The notes under the pieces: model-generated
The model's input: only the letters and a program-made list of their open reading frames with translations
Databases searched by the model: none
Told to the model about the DNA's origin: nothing
Source of the DNA: Berkiella_A sp964633725
Lineage (GTDB): Bacteria > Pseudomonadota > Gammaproteobacteria > Berkiellales > Berkiellaceae
DNA: 64,000 bases
NCBI GenBank assembly: GCA_964633725.1
Contig: CAZWHY010000014.1
Span: 1-64,000 of the forward strand
Direction: 5' to 3'
Made by a program: the position numbers and the translations under genes
Part shown: positions 26,190-34,936 of the stretch, in pieces
Position numbering within the stretch: the stretch's first letter is position 1
How the letters are laid out: the number at the start of each line of letters is the position of its first letter

Positions 26190-27044
26190 ATGCGTTTGCT
26201 TATCATCAGCGGGCGTTCAGGTTCAGGTAAGAGTGTTGCACTACAAGCGTTAGAAGACGTGGGGTATTATTGTGTCGATAATTTACCTGTAGAAATGCTG
26301 CCAGATTTGGTCACGAAACTACGCGACGATCAGCCTAGACTCGCCATTAGTATTGATTCTAGAAATCTCCCCAAAAATACAGCCCAGTTCAGAGAAGTCC
26401 TGCATCATCTTAGACAGACATGCCGTCCTTTTGAAACCGCATACCTTGATGCTAAGCTTGACACCATACTTAAACGATTTAGTGAAACCAGACGCAAGCA
26501 CCCACTGACAAATAATCTCTTATCACTCCACGAAGCAATAGAACAAGAGCGAGAGCTTTTAAGCCCTATTGCTAATAGCGCTGATATTATAATTGATACA
26601 ACTGAGTTATCAAAACACGACCTTTGCAGAATTATCCGTGAAAAAGTGGCTAGCGAGAATGACTATAACTTACAATTGTTAGTACAATCGTTTGGCTTTA
26701 AAAATGGCATTCCTATGGATGCAGATTTTATTTTTGATGTACGCTGCCTACCTAACCCATATTGGCAGCAAGATCTTAGATCCTTTAGCGGCCTAGCTCA
26801 AGAAGTCATTCAGTTTCTAGAAAAACATCACGATGTAAAATTAATGGTTGAAGATGTTGTTAGATTTTTAGACAATTGGATCCCTAGATTTGAGTCGGAC
26901 AACAGAAGTTACCTAACAGTTGGAATTGGCTGCACAGGTGGTCAACACCGTTCTGTGTTTGTTGCAGAGCAGATAGCTAAGCAAGCACAACATTTAAATT
27001 TAAACGTACAAATCAGACATAGAGATATAAAATTAAACCTATGA
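26190..27044 (+). CDS. rapZ: RNase adapter protein RapZ
   Basis: The 284-residue P-loop protein has Walker A GRSGSGKS at the N-terminus, 'YYCVDNLPVEMLPDL', and the C-terminal 'GIGCTGGQHRSVFVAE' loop that forms the phosphosugar site. In E. coli RapZ senses glucosamine 6-phosphate and guides RNase E to the sRNA GlmZ; in other bacteria it is an ATP/GTPase of less clear role. A palindrome (26145-26152 with 26158-26165) lies in the 93-bp gap upstream. The end overlaps the next gene by four bases. Confidence 0.95.
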   Translation: MRLLIISGRSGSGKSVALQALEDVGYYCVDNLPVEMLPDLVTKLRDDQPRLAISIDSRNLPKNTAQFREVLHHLRQTCRPFETAYLDAKLDTILKRFSETRRKHPLTNNLLSLHEAIEQERELLSPIANSADIIIDTTELSKHDLCRIIREKVASENDYNLQLLVQSFGFKNGIPMDADFIFDVRCLPNPYWQQDLRSFSGLAQEVIQFLEKHHDVKLMVEDVVRFLDNWIPRFESDNRSYLTVGIGCTGGQHRSVFVAEQIAKQAQHLNLNVQIRHRDIKLNL

Positions 27045-27487
27045 ACGTTGGAATACTATTAATAACTCACAGTGGTATTGGCGGCGCATTGCTAAATGTC
27101 GCCTATGGTACTTTTGGACAGCTACCTTTAGAAATTTCTCAGCTTTCAGTCAGCCGAGACCCAGAGCCAGAACTTTTGATCGCTAAAGCAAGTTATCTGG
27201 TTAGAAAATTAGACTCAGGTGCTGGTGTATTAGTGCTAACAGATATGTTTGGCTCAACACCCAGCAATATTGCTCAAGATCTACAGCACCAAGGGCTCAA
27301 AATCCGAGTCGTTGCAGGACTCAATCTACCCATGTTATTTAGAATTCTTAATTATCCTACACTCCCACTAGAAACACTGGGCAAAAAAGCCTTAAGTGGT
27401 GGACAAGATGGTATTTTTGAGCCTCTCACCAAACAAGAGCTTGGCTTCAAAGGTATGCATTCTCGCTTTGCGGTTATTGACTCATGA
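27041..27487 (+). CDS. PTS mannose-type EIIA protein
   Basis: The 148-residue protein is a free-standing IIA(Man) domain with the active His in 'LITHSGIGGALL' (His10) and 'LTDMFGSTPSNIA'. Stand-alone copies next to hprK and ptsH are typical of proteobacteria whose PTS is regulatory and lacks sugar permeases. It probably takes phosphate from HPr. It overlaps rapZ and ptsH by four bases on either side, so translation is coupled. Confidence 0.9.
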   Translation: MNVGILLITHSGIGGALLNVAYGTFGQLPLEISQLSVSRDPEPELLIAKASYLVRKLDSGAGVLVLTDMFGSTPSNIAQDLQHQGLKIRVVAGLNLPMLFRILNYPTLPLETLGKKALSGGQDGIFEPLTKQELGFKGMHSRFAVIDS

Positions 27488-27753
27488 TCAGAAAAAAAAT
27501 TCAAATTATTAATAAATTAGGCTTACATGCTCGTGCGGCTGCAAAATTTGTTCAAACCGCCGGAAAGTACGCCAGTCATATTGAAGTCAGTAATGATGGA
27601 AAAGTCGTTAATGGTAAAAGTATCATGGGCGTTATGATGCTGGCAGCCAGTCAAAATACATGGATTGAGTTACATGTTAGTGGCGAAGATGAAGAAAATG
27701 CTTTGGCGGCTTTAGAACAACTAATCGGCAATCGCTTTGGAGAATCTAGATAA
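27484..27753 (+). CDS. ptsH: phosphocarrier protein HPr
   Basis: The 89-residue HPr has the PEP-dependent site His in 'KLGLHARAAAKF' and the regulatory Ser in 'VNGKSIMGVMML', the site that HprK phosphorylates. Both are intact, so the local hprK has a proper target. Enzyme I (ptsI/ptsP), which would feed the chain from PEP, does not follow here as it does in many relatives; a Sel1-repeat gene takes that place. Confidence 0.95.
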   Translation: MIRKKIQIINKLGLHARAAAKFVQTAGKYASHIEVSNDGKVVNGKSIMGVMMLAASQNTWIELHVSGEDEENALAALEQLIGNRFGESR

Positions 27754-29051
27754 TGGAAAATCTTATGAACTGGAAATTTTGCGTATTTTTATCCACTCTG
27801 GCTATTAGCACCCAAACAATAGCTGCCCCCGTAATAACACCATCTCAAGATAATTCTTCCGCCCCACAAATCGAAAAAATTTCATTGCTAGAAGCCAATA
27901 AAACCGCCTGTTCTTTTCATTATCACCAAGAACAATACCAACGCGCTCTAGAAACGTGCCATGCAGCTGCAAAGCAGTCTGACCCACAATCACAATATAT
28001 ACTGGGGCAAATTTTCCTAAATGGGCATGGCGTTAATCCAGATTATGGCATTGCCTTAAAATGGTTTGAAAAAGCAGCCAAACAAAATCACATCTCTGCG
28101 AACTTAGAAATGGGCAAAGCATTTGCCACAGGGATCGTCAGCCCAATTCACTATCAAAAAAGCTATGAATATTTCAAGCGTGCAGCCATTAAAAATAATC
28201 ATGAAGCACAATTTTTGCTCGCCCTGTCCTATCAAAATGGCTTTGGGGTACCGATGAATTATGAACAAGCAAATATTTGGTTTCAAAAGGCAAACCTCAA
28301 TGGCTTTCCTGTAACAGAACATATTAATATCCCCATTAAAAAAACATTGACTCAAAACCCCACAAAACCAGACGTGATACCGGGTGATGATATTTACCTA
28401 CAAGCCATGCGCTATAATGCTTGGGATAAGCAACAAGAAGTGCAAAAAATACAAGGTTTGATTCAAGCCGCCAATCTGCATCACCCTAAAGCTTTATATC
28501 AATTGGGACTGCATTATTTCCATGGTCGTGCGGTTGCTCAGAACGATGCAAAAGCTTATGATTATCTTATTAAATCTGCTAAAGCATCTTATCAACCAGC
28601 CCAAAGCTTACTGGCCTGGATAAATGCTTTAGGCTTAGGTGTAACACAAGATTTAATCCAAGCTGCTAATTGGTTCATACAATCCAACCAAGATACTTAC
28701 CAAACTTTGGTGCTCCAAGATAATCCTAATTATTCATCAACTCAAGCAAAGCAAGTCCGCTCCAACGCCACTAAATCTCATGAAATCAATCAAAAAAACA
28801 GTATCACGTCTATTAAAAAATCCGCCCATCAAGGGGATGATAAAGCACAGGCACAAATCGGCTATATGTATTATCAAGGACAAGGCGTGCCACAAAATCT
28901 AGTGGAAGCTTATGCATGGCTTAACTTGGCCGCAAAATCAGGCTCAGAACAAGCTTTGATGCAAAGAGAAATCGTTGCGAATAAAATGACAGATATTCAA
29001 GTGACCAAAGCACAAAACCGTTCTTTGGCTTTGTTTGAGGCGATACAGTAA
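27753..29051 (+). CDS. secreted Sel1-like repeat protein
   Basis: The 432-residue protein has a signal peptide (about residues 5-25, ending TIAAP) and at least six Sel1-type TPR repeats, seen as 'GHGVNPDYGIALKWFEKAAKQ', 'GFGVPMNYEQANIWFQKAN', 'GRAVAQNDAKAYDYLIKSA' and 'GQGVPQNLVEAYAWLNLAAK'. Sel1 proteins act as scaffolds, and several Legionella members affect host entry or trafficking. The start codon overlaps the ptsH stop by one base, so it belongs to the rpoN-ptsH transcript. The partner is unknown. Confidence 0.85.
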   Translation: MENLMNWKFCVFLSTLAISTQTIAAPVITPSQDNSSAPQIEKISLLEANKTACSFHYHQEQYQRALETCHAAAKQSDPQSQYILGQIFLNGHGVNPDYGIALKWFEKAAKQNHISANLEMGKAFATGIVSPIHYQKSYEYFKRAAIKNNHEAQFLLALSYQNGFGVPMNYEQANIWFQKANLNGFPVTEHINIPIKKTLTQNPTKPDVIPGDDIYLQAMRYNAWDKQQEVQKIQGLIQAANLHHPKALYQLGLHYFHGRAVAQNDAKAYDYLIKSAKASYQPAQSLLAWINALGLGVTQDLIQAANWFIQSNQDTYQTLVLQDNPNYSSTQAKQVRSNATKSHEINQKNSITSIKKSAHQGDDKAQAQIGYMYYQGQGVPQNLVEAYAWLNLAAKSGSEQALMQREIVANKMTDIQVTKAQNRSLALFEAIQ

Positions 29052-29075
29052 AAAGTATCTTTAACTTTAAATTAA

Positions 29076-29099
29076 GAGCCGATATATGTGCATCGGCTC
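29076..29099 (+). terminator. hairpin at end of the rpoN-ptsH-Sel1 run
   Basis: gagccgat (29076-29083) pairs perfectly with atcggctc (29092-29099). It stands 25 bases after the Sel1 gene stop; there is no T run, so termination may be factor-assisted. Confidence 0.45.
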
Positions 29100-29122
29100 A
29101 TACAAGTATAACTGATTAAGAT

Positions 29123-30067
29123 ATGCCATCAAAATTATACATCCATACACCTCTATTGTATTCCCCTGTATTAAGCAATATAACAAAGCGTAATATTTAT
29201 CTAAAGATGGAGGCTTTACAACCCTCTGGGTCATTTAAAGATCGTGGTGTGGGTCAACTATGTGAATATTTTGCAAAACAAGGTACCAATGGCTTTGTTT
29301 CTTCCTCAGGCGGCAATGCAGGGATCAGTGTGGCATATGTTGGAAAAAAACTAGGAATCAACGTTAAAGTATTTGTGCCCAAAAATACTTTACCAATAAC
29401 TGTTCAAAAAATGATTGATATGGGAGCAGATGTTTTAACCAAAGGCGACACCTGGGATCAAACCGATTTACATGCCCAAAAAATTGCTCAAAAATTAGAT
29501 TATGCTTATATCCCCCCCTTCGATCATCCTGTTATTTGGCAAGGTTATGAAAGCATTATTAATGAATTAGCAATAGACTTAGCAGAATATAAAATTAGAC
29601 CAGATGCCATCATCACGTCTGTTGGTGGGGGGGGATTATTTTGTGGCTTGGTACAAGGCTTACAGAAGCATCAATGGCAAGATACCGCTATAATCACGGC
29701 AGAAACAGCAGGCGCAGCCACTCTCGCTTCAAGCTATCAAAAGAAACAACACATCAAGCTTAATAAAATTGATACCATTGCAACCACATTAGGCGCCAAA
29801 CAAATCAGCAAACAAGCCTTTCATAATTTAAACGCGCTAACGGTTATGCCGCAAACTCTGAGCGATAAACAAGCTGTGGCGGCCTGCTTACAATTTGCGG
29901 ATGATCATCATATATTAGTAGAGCCATCTTGTGGTGTGGCTTTAGCCATTGCCTATAATAATCTACCTTTATTAGAAAATTTTCAAAACATTGTTATCAT
30001 GGTTTGCGGTGGCAATGGTGTGAGCTTAGCATTGTTAGAAAGCTGGAAGCAGCGTTTTGAGATATAA
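29123..30067 (+). CDS. PLP-dependent L-serine/L-threonine dehydratase, animal SDS-like
   Basis: The 314-residue fold-type II PLP enzyme has the Schiff-base Lys in 'PSGSFKDRG', the phosphate and substrate loop 'SSSGGNAG', the glycine loop 'SVGGGGLFCG', and 'EPSCGVAL'. It should deaminate serine to pyruvate. Compared from memory with bacterial threonine deaminase or threonine synthase, it lines up better with vertebrate serine dehydratase: 'YIPPFDHPVIWQGYESI', 'GGGGLFCGLVQGLQ' and a C-terminal 'VCGGNGVSLA' are all shared. It has no ACT domain, so no isoleucine feedback is expected. Free-standing gene. Confidence 0.8.
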   Translation: MPSKLYIHTPLLYSPVLSNITKRNIYLKMEALQPSGSFKDRGVGQLCEYFAKQGTNGFVSSSGGNAGISVAYVGKKLGINVKVFVPKNTLPITVQKMIDMGADVLTKGDTWDQTDLHAQKIAQKLDYAYIPPFDHPVIWQGYESIINELAIDLAEYKIRPDAIITSVGGGGLFCGLVQGLQKHQWQDTAIITAETAGAATLASSYQKKQHIKLNKIDTIATTLGAKQISKQAFHNLNALTVMPQTLSDKQAVAACLQFADDHHILVEPSCGVALAIAYNNLPLLENFQNIVIMVCGGNGVSLALLESWKQRFEI

Positions 30068-30219
30068 GTACGGGATTGGTCACTGTGACAAGCATACCAA
30101 TCAGTCAGAAAACCTCTCTATCTTCTTAAAACCACCTCTCATCTCCCTCATGTGGAAGTCATTCAACTAATTTGTTATTCTATCCCTCAGCACAATAATA
30201 ACTGAGCGGGAATACAATA
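30068..30219. other. intergenic stretch with an inverted repeat
   Basis: gattggt (30074-30080) pairs with accaatc (30096-30102), just past the dehydratase stop. No T run follows. Nothing else was recognised. Confidence 0.3.
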
Positions 30220-30420
30220 ATGAAATTCAATAATGAAATGATTTGTAACTACATTAAACTATCCGTCTTAGTCACTGTTGCACTCGCAGGTATTATGCAA
30301 AAATTTGTCCTAGGTGCAGGATATTCCAGCGAAACACTCATAACCAGCCTACCCATGGCATTGCCTTATGCCAATATTATTAGCTTATGCTTTATGATGG
30401 TTTATCTATTCACGCAATAA
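30220..30420 (+). CDS. small membrane protein of unknown function
   Basis: This 66-residue ORF has two hydrophobic stretches (about 12-30 and 45-64) and begins MKFNNEMICN. A GCGGGAA sequence eight bases before the ATG supports translation. No family is recognised. It is isolated between the dehydratase and a large unknown gene, both on the same strand. It could be spurious, but the binding site and hydrophobic pattern favour a real small protein. Confidence 0.4.
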   Translation: MKFNNEMICNYIKLSVLVTVALAGIMQKFVLGAGYSSETLITSLPMALPYANIISLCFMMVYLFTQ

Positions 30421-30572
30421 GTTATTTAACCAATTACCTGTTTGTTTATACCACCTGTCTGCTAATCTTAACCATACACCGCCTATTTACGATCTTCACT
30501 TGAAGCTGATACTTAACTCAATTATATTCCCTGTTTCTTGAAACAAATACAATTTCAACACAGGTAGTAAAA

Positions 30573-32045
30573 ATGGCTGAACCATCCAATAACACACCAG
30601 AAGCATCACAATTTTCCGAAAGCGATTTTCTTAGTAACTTAAAAGACAAAATCGTTGAAGATGGCAGCAAAATGGAATGGATCAATAGCATTGTGCAACG
30701 AAATGCCATTTCTATTAATGCGCTAATAGCAGCCGATATATTTGGAAATCTTAGCGATTTTAGAGATGACTACCCAGAAACTAGTGCTTTAGTGCACATA
30801 CAAATTCTAAAAGCATATCTAGAGAATAAAAATAATTGTACAGTCGACGATATAAAATACAATGTTAAAAATATCACATCGCCATTAGTGGGCTGGTTAG
30901 AGCACCACGAAAGTTTTGACAGAACACTAGATTCTGCAATCGTTAAAGAAAAAATGGCCAAACGCGTTTCTTGGTTAGTGCAACTCAACGCCAATACGAA
31001 ACCTATTTACAATGCTTTATTCAAACTGAATGTCTTAAATTATATGGAAAATGCACTGGGAGAATCTAATTTACAAGACAAAAGATTAGAAAAATGGATT
31101 CAAAACTCAAAACAAAATCTATTTAAGAATTCCAACTTAATGAGATACGAGGTTGTTGCCCCTCATTCACTCTTTACCGGCGCGTATAGTTTTAAACGCT
31201 TATTGCAAAATGAAATTGCAGAACTACAACGTTTAGCAAAAAAATTCAAAGAAATGGTTATAGACATTTCAAAAGTTGATTCTTTTTCTGGGATTCTATA
31301 CTCTTTAATTTCATCACTAGTATTTGGGCTTTCCTTTACCATTCGTATGGGAAAATTAGCTTTGCTCCCTAGTAGAATTGCTATTACCGCCATACGGGAG
31401 AGCGCCTCTTTATGCTCAAAATTACTATATCGTGGTATGGCTGCCATTATGCCAAATCATACCCCCAGTTTACTGGCATTAAAGCTGCTTACTTTGGGTG
31501 TTCAAATTACAGCTTTAATTAGCTTAGCATCATATTTTCAAGTATCTATGATATTATTGCTAGGTTGGCAAACATTTCCTGAAAGCTGGAGCTATGGATT
31601 CATTGGTCAAATGATTTTAGGGATAGCTGCAACCGAATTAGCGGCTGGTATCGGATTAATGGCATACAATACTGTAAACTCATGGTTACATTCCATAATA
31701 AACCACAACAGTGCGCCACAAACAGAGCCTGATTTTATGCCGACTCAAGCATCCACCATTAGCCCTACCCAACGCGACAAATTAATTCGATTATTAACAC
31801 GAGAAAAAATGGCTGTTACTTCAAATGTAGCGTTAGAACAGGCTGATAAAACAGAAAAATTCCAACAACTAGATGATGAGATTAGAGGGCTATTCAACCG
31901 ATCTAATCCATATGTTCTTAGCCAATATGATAAAGATCTTATCAAAGAAAAAGATGTTGATGGATTTGATTTGGATGGCAGTATTGCTCCCGACCAAACA
32001 ACTGATACCGATAACAACTTACGCTCAAACATAGCGGTTTTATAA
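30573..32045 (+). CDS. hypothetical membrane-associated protein, candidate secreted effector
   Basis: The 490-residue protein has no signal peptide and no recognised domain. Residues 1-225 are soluble and helix-rich, a hydrophobic region lies at about 240-370 with two to four possible membrane segments, and a hydrophilic, acidic tail (about 385-490) ends in many D, N and T residues. An internal hydrophobic region in a signal-less protein with an acidic C-terminus is a pattern seen in type IV secretion effectors of Legionellales; here that is a guess from shape only. It is transcribed alone and ends at a strong terminator. Confidence 0.6.
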   Translation: MAEPSNNTPEASQFSESDFLSNLKDKIVEDGSKMEWINSIVQRNAISINALIAADIFGNLSDFRDDYPETSALVHIQILKAYLENKNNCTVDDIKYNVKNITSPLVGWLEHHESFDRTLDSAIVKEKMAKRVSWLVQLNANTKPIYNALFKLNVLNYMENALGESNLQDKRLEKWIQNSKQNLFKNSNLMRYEVVAPHSLFTGAYSFKRLLQNEIAELQRLAKKFKEMVIDISKVDSFSGILYSLISSLVFGLSFTIRMGKLALLPSRIAITAIRESASLCSKLLYRGMAAIMPNHTPSLLALKLLTLGVQITALISLASYFQVSMILLLGWQTFPESWSYGFIGQMILGIAATELAAGIGLMAYNTVNSWLHSIINHNSAPQTEPDFMPTQASTISPTQRDKLIRLLTREKMAVTSNVALEQADKTEKFQQLDDEIRGLFNRSNPYVLSQYDKDLIKEKDVDGFDLDGSIAPDQTTDTDNNLRSNIAVL

Positions 32046-32063
32046 ACTGCCCTCTAGATATTC

Positions 32064-32100
32064 CCCCTTATTCTTATTATTAGAATAAGGGGATATTTTT
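32064..32100 (+). terminator. rho-independent terminator
   Basis: An 11-bp perfect stem (32064-32074 with 32082-32092) is followed by a T-rich tract. It lies between the convergent unknown gene and pmbA. Confidence 0.85.
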
Positions 32101-32104
32101 TTGT

Positions 32105-33460
32105 TTAGCTGCCCGCTACCATCATATTTTTCACCCAGATAGAACCTGTAAATATATTGCCACGTTTGTCTATATCGTTGCCAATTTTGACAATATTTTC
32201 AAACATATTCTTTAGATTAGATGCAATGGTAATTTCATGCACGGGGTATTGAATTTGTCCATCTTCCACCCAAAATCCTGAAACGCCTCGAGAATAATGT
32301 CCTGTGACTAAATTAACCCCTTGTCCCATTAACTCTGTCACCAATAATCCTCGTCCCATTTCTTGGCATAATGCATCTAAACCTTGGTCAGAAGTTGAGA
32401 CGGAAACGTTTCTCACACCACCCGCATTGCCTGTATTTTTCATGTCTAATTTACGTGCGGAGTAGGCGCTTAAAATATAACTGCTAACGATCCCTTGCTC
32501 GACCAATTTTTTACGGCATGTTTGTACGCCATCTCCGTCAAAAGGTGAACTACCAAGAGCACCTAACAAATGTGGTTGCTCTTCCAATGTAATATGCTCA
32601 GGAAATACTATAGTTCCCAATGAATCTAATAGAAAAGTGGTTTTTCGAAATAATCGCCCACCCGATATTGCAGAGAAAAAGTGTCCCAATATTGACTGTG
32701 CAACTTTGGGCATAAAAATGACTGGGACTTCACCTGTTGGGATTTTCCTAGCATCTAAACGCTTGATGGTTTTGTCTGCTGCACTTTGCCCAATCATTTT
32801 AGCAGACTCTAACAAACCCGCATCTCTGGACACGGTATAATCATAGTCCCGCACCATATTTTTCTTGCCCTTTGCAATCATCACACAAGACAAGCTGTGT
32901 CGGCTAGTCGGATAGCCTGCTAGAAACCCATTGCTGTTACCATACAAATGAAATCCTTGCTGCGAGTGTATAGATGCGCCGTCACTATTACTAATGCGCT
33001 TATCGTAATCTAATGCTGACTTTTCACATATTTGTGCTATCTCAATCGCTTGGCTAATATCTTGTTCCCAAGGATGATACAAAGATAAATCTGGAATATT
33101 ATCGGCTAAATCTTTTTTATCCGCTAACCCAGAATAATCATCACGTTCTGTGACTTTTGCAAAGGCAACCGCTTGTTTTACAGCTGTTTGAATAGCCTGA
33201 TATGATATATCTGAAGTGCTGGCCGAGCCTTTTCGTTTGTCGATATAAACGGTAATCCCAATACCCTTGTCTCGATTAAACTCTAAATTTTCTACTTGTT
33301 GTTGCCGAACACTGATGCTCAAACCTTGCTGCAAATTGGTGGCCACTTCTGCTTCTTCAGCGCCTTCTTTTTTGGCCATATCCAACATATCGGTGACTAA
33401 TTTACGATATTGCTGTTGATCGATTAATTGTTCGACTTTAGTCGGTAATGCTGCTGTCAT
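32105..33460 (-). CDS. pmbA: metalloprotease subunit PmbA/TldE
   Basis: PmbA is the non-metal partner of TldD; the pair cleaves unfolded peptides, matures microcin B17 and degrades CcdA in E. coli. The 451-residue protein has the family blocks 'VENLEFNRDKGIGITVYIDKRKGSAS', 'SNSDGASIHSQQ' and 'GHYSRGVSGFWVEDG'. It lies 14 bases downstream of tldD, so the two are made together; in E. coli the genes are apart. Confidence 0.95.
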   Translation of the reverse strand: MTAALPTKVEQLIDQQQYRKLVTDMLDMAKKEGAEEAEVATNLQQGLSISVRQQQVENLEFNRDKGIGITVYIDKRKGSASTSDISYQAIQTAVKQAVAFAKVTERDDYSGLADKKDLADNIPDLSLYHPWEQDISQAIEIAQICEKSALDYDKRISNSDGASIHSQQGFHLYGNSNGFLAGYPTSRHSLSCVMIAKGKKNMVRDYDYTVSRDAGLLESAKMIGQSAADKTIKRLDARKIPTGEVPVIFMPKVAQSILGHFFSAISGGRLFRKTTFLLDSLGTIVFPEHITLEEQPHLLGALGSSPFDGDGVQTCRKKLVEQGIVSSYILSAYSARKLDMKNTGNAGGVRNVSVSTSDQGLDALCQEMGRGLLVTELMGQGVNLVTGHYSRGVSGFWVEDGQIQYPVHEITIASNLKNMFENIVKIGNDIDKRGNIFTGSIWVKNMMVAGS

Positions 33461-33474
33461 ACTGAAATACCCCT

Positions 33475-34923
33475 TTAGTTTGTCTTTGTGCCGCCGACCG
33501 TTATATTGTCTATTCTTAATGTAGGCTGCCCAACGCCAACCGGAACACTTTGCCCTTCTTTACCACAGGTCCCCACGCCTTTATCTAATTCTAAATTATT
33601 ACCCACCATGACTATTTTAGACATAATATCTGGTCCATCACCTACTAAAGTCGCGCCTTTCACGGGTCGAGTAATTTTGCCATTCTCAATTAAATATGCT
33701 TCACTGGTTGAAAAAACAAACTGACCGGAAGTAATATCTACAGAGCCACCACCAAAGTTAGCTGCATATAGTCCATTTTTTACCGATGCAATAATTTCTT
33801 CATGTGACTGCTGACCTGGTAGCATAAACGTATTGGTCATACGTGGTAAGGTAAGATGGCCAAAAGATTCTCGACGTCCATTGCCTGTAGATTTTTGTTT
33901 CATTAACTTTGCATTATGCTTATCTTGCAAATAGCCTTTTAAAATGCCATTTTCAATTAATACTGTTCGTTGTGTTGGCGTGCCCTCATCATCAATGGTT
34001 AACGAACCACGTCTGTTCTCAATGGTGCCATCATCCACTATTGTGCATAAACTAGAAGCCACTTTCTCACCAATGCGGCCTGAAAAATTAGAACTGCCTT
34101 TACGGTTGAAATCACCTTCCAAACCATGCCCTACGGCTTCATGTAATAAGACACCTGGCCAACCCGGCCCTAAAACCACTGTCATTTCACCTGCCGGGGC
34201 ATCGTCTGCTTCTAGATTGACTAAGGCTTGCCGCAAAGCTTCATCGGCGTACTCATAGGCACGATTACCCTCTAAAAAATATTCATATCCTGAGCGCTGT
34301 CCACCACCAGAACTACCCGTTTCTCGCTTATCGCCTTGTGAAACAATGACAGACACATTCAACCGAACCAACGGTCTCACATCGGCAGCAAAAGTCCCGT
34401 CGCTGGCAACAATTAATATTTTCTCAAAAACCCCTGACAAACTCACGACCACTTGATTCACACGCGAGTCTTTTTGCCTGACATATTTGTCTAATCTTTG
34501 CAGTAGTTCAATTTTCTCATTTACTGGAATAGAGTCAATTGGATTATACGGCTTATATAATAATGAAAGCTTTGAGGGTGGCTGCCATATTTTTACTTTT
34601 TGCCCGCCGCCTTGCTTGGCAATCATGCTAGAAGCTTGCGCGGCCTGATCTAGAGCCGGTAAGATAATATCATCGGAGTAAGCAAAACCTGTTTGTTCTC
34701 CACTAATCGCCCTAACCCCCACACCATGATCGATATGGCTGCTACCATTTTTCACAATCCCATCTTCTAGTGAAAAGGACTCTTGATGCACACTTTGGAA
34801 ATATAAGTCACCATAATCTACATTTCTAACCATTAATTTATTTAATACCGCTTCTAAATCAGAGTCTGTCAGCCCCGCTGGCTCCAGTAAATCTGATTTT
34901 GCGATAGCCAATGAATCATTCAT
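33475..34923 (-). CDS. tldD: metalloprotease TldD
   Basis: The 482-residue catalytic subunit of TldDE has the zinc motif HEAVGHGLE (HExxxH) in the middle of the protein, plus 'GSSHIDHGVGVRAISGEQTGFAYSDD' and a C-terminal 'GVGTCGKEGQSVPVGVGQPTLRI' that carries the third ligand Cys. All are intact. It follows the nitrilase gene by 13 bases in the rng-yhdP-nit-tldD-pmbA run. Confidence 0.96.
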   Translation of the reverse strand: MNDSLAIAKSDLLEPAGLTDSDLEAVLNKLMVRNVDYGDLYFQSVHQESFSLEDGIVKNGSSHIDHGVGVRAISGEQTGFAYSDDIILPALDQAAQASSMIAKQGGGQKVKIWQPPSKLSLLYKPYNPIDSIPVNEKIELLQRLDKYVRQKDSRVNQVVVSLSGVFEKILIVASDGTFAADVRPLVRLNVSVIVSQGDKRETGSSGGGQRSGYEYFLEGNRAYEYADEALRQALVNLEADDAPAGEMTVVLGPGWPGVLLHEAVGHGLEGDFNRKGSSNFSGRIGEKVASSLCTIVDDGTIENRRGSLTIDDEGTPTQRTVLIENGILKGYLQDKHNAKLMKQKSTGNGRRESFGHLTLPRMTNTFMLPGQQSHEEIIASVKNGLYAANFGGGSVDITSGQFVFSTSEAYLIENGKITRPVKGATLVGDGPDIMSKIVMVGNNLELDKGVGTCGKEGQSVPVGVGQPTLRIDNITVGGTKTN

Positions 34924-34936
34924 ATACCATCCTAAA

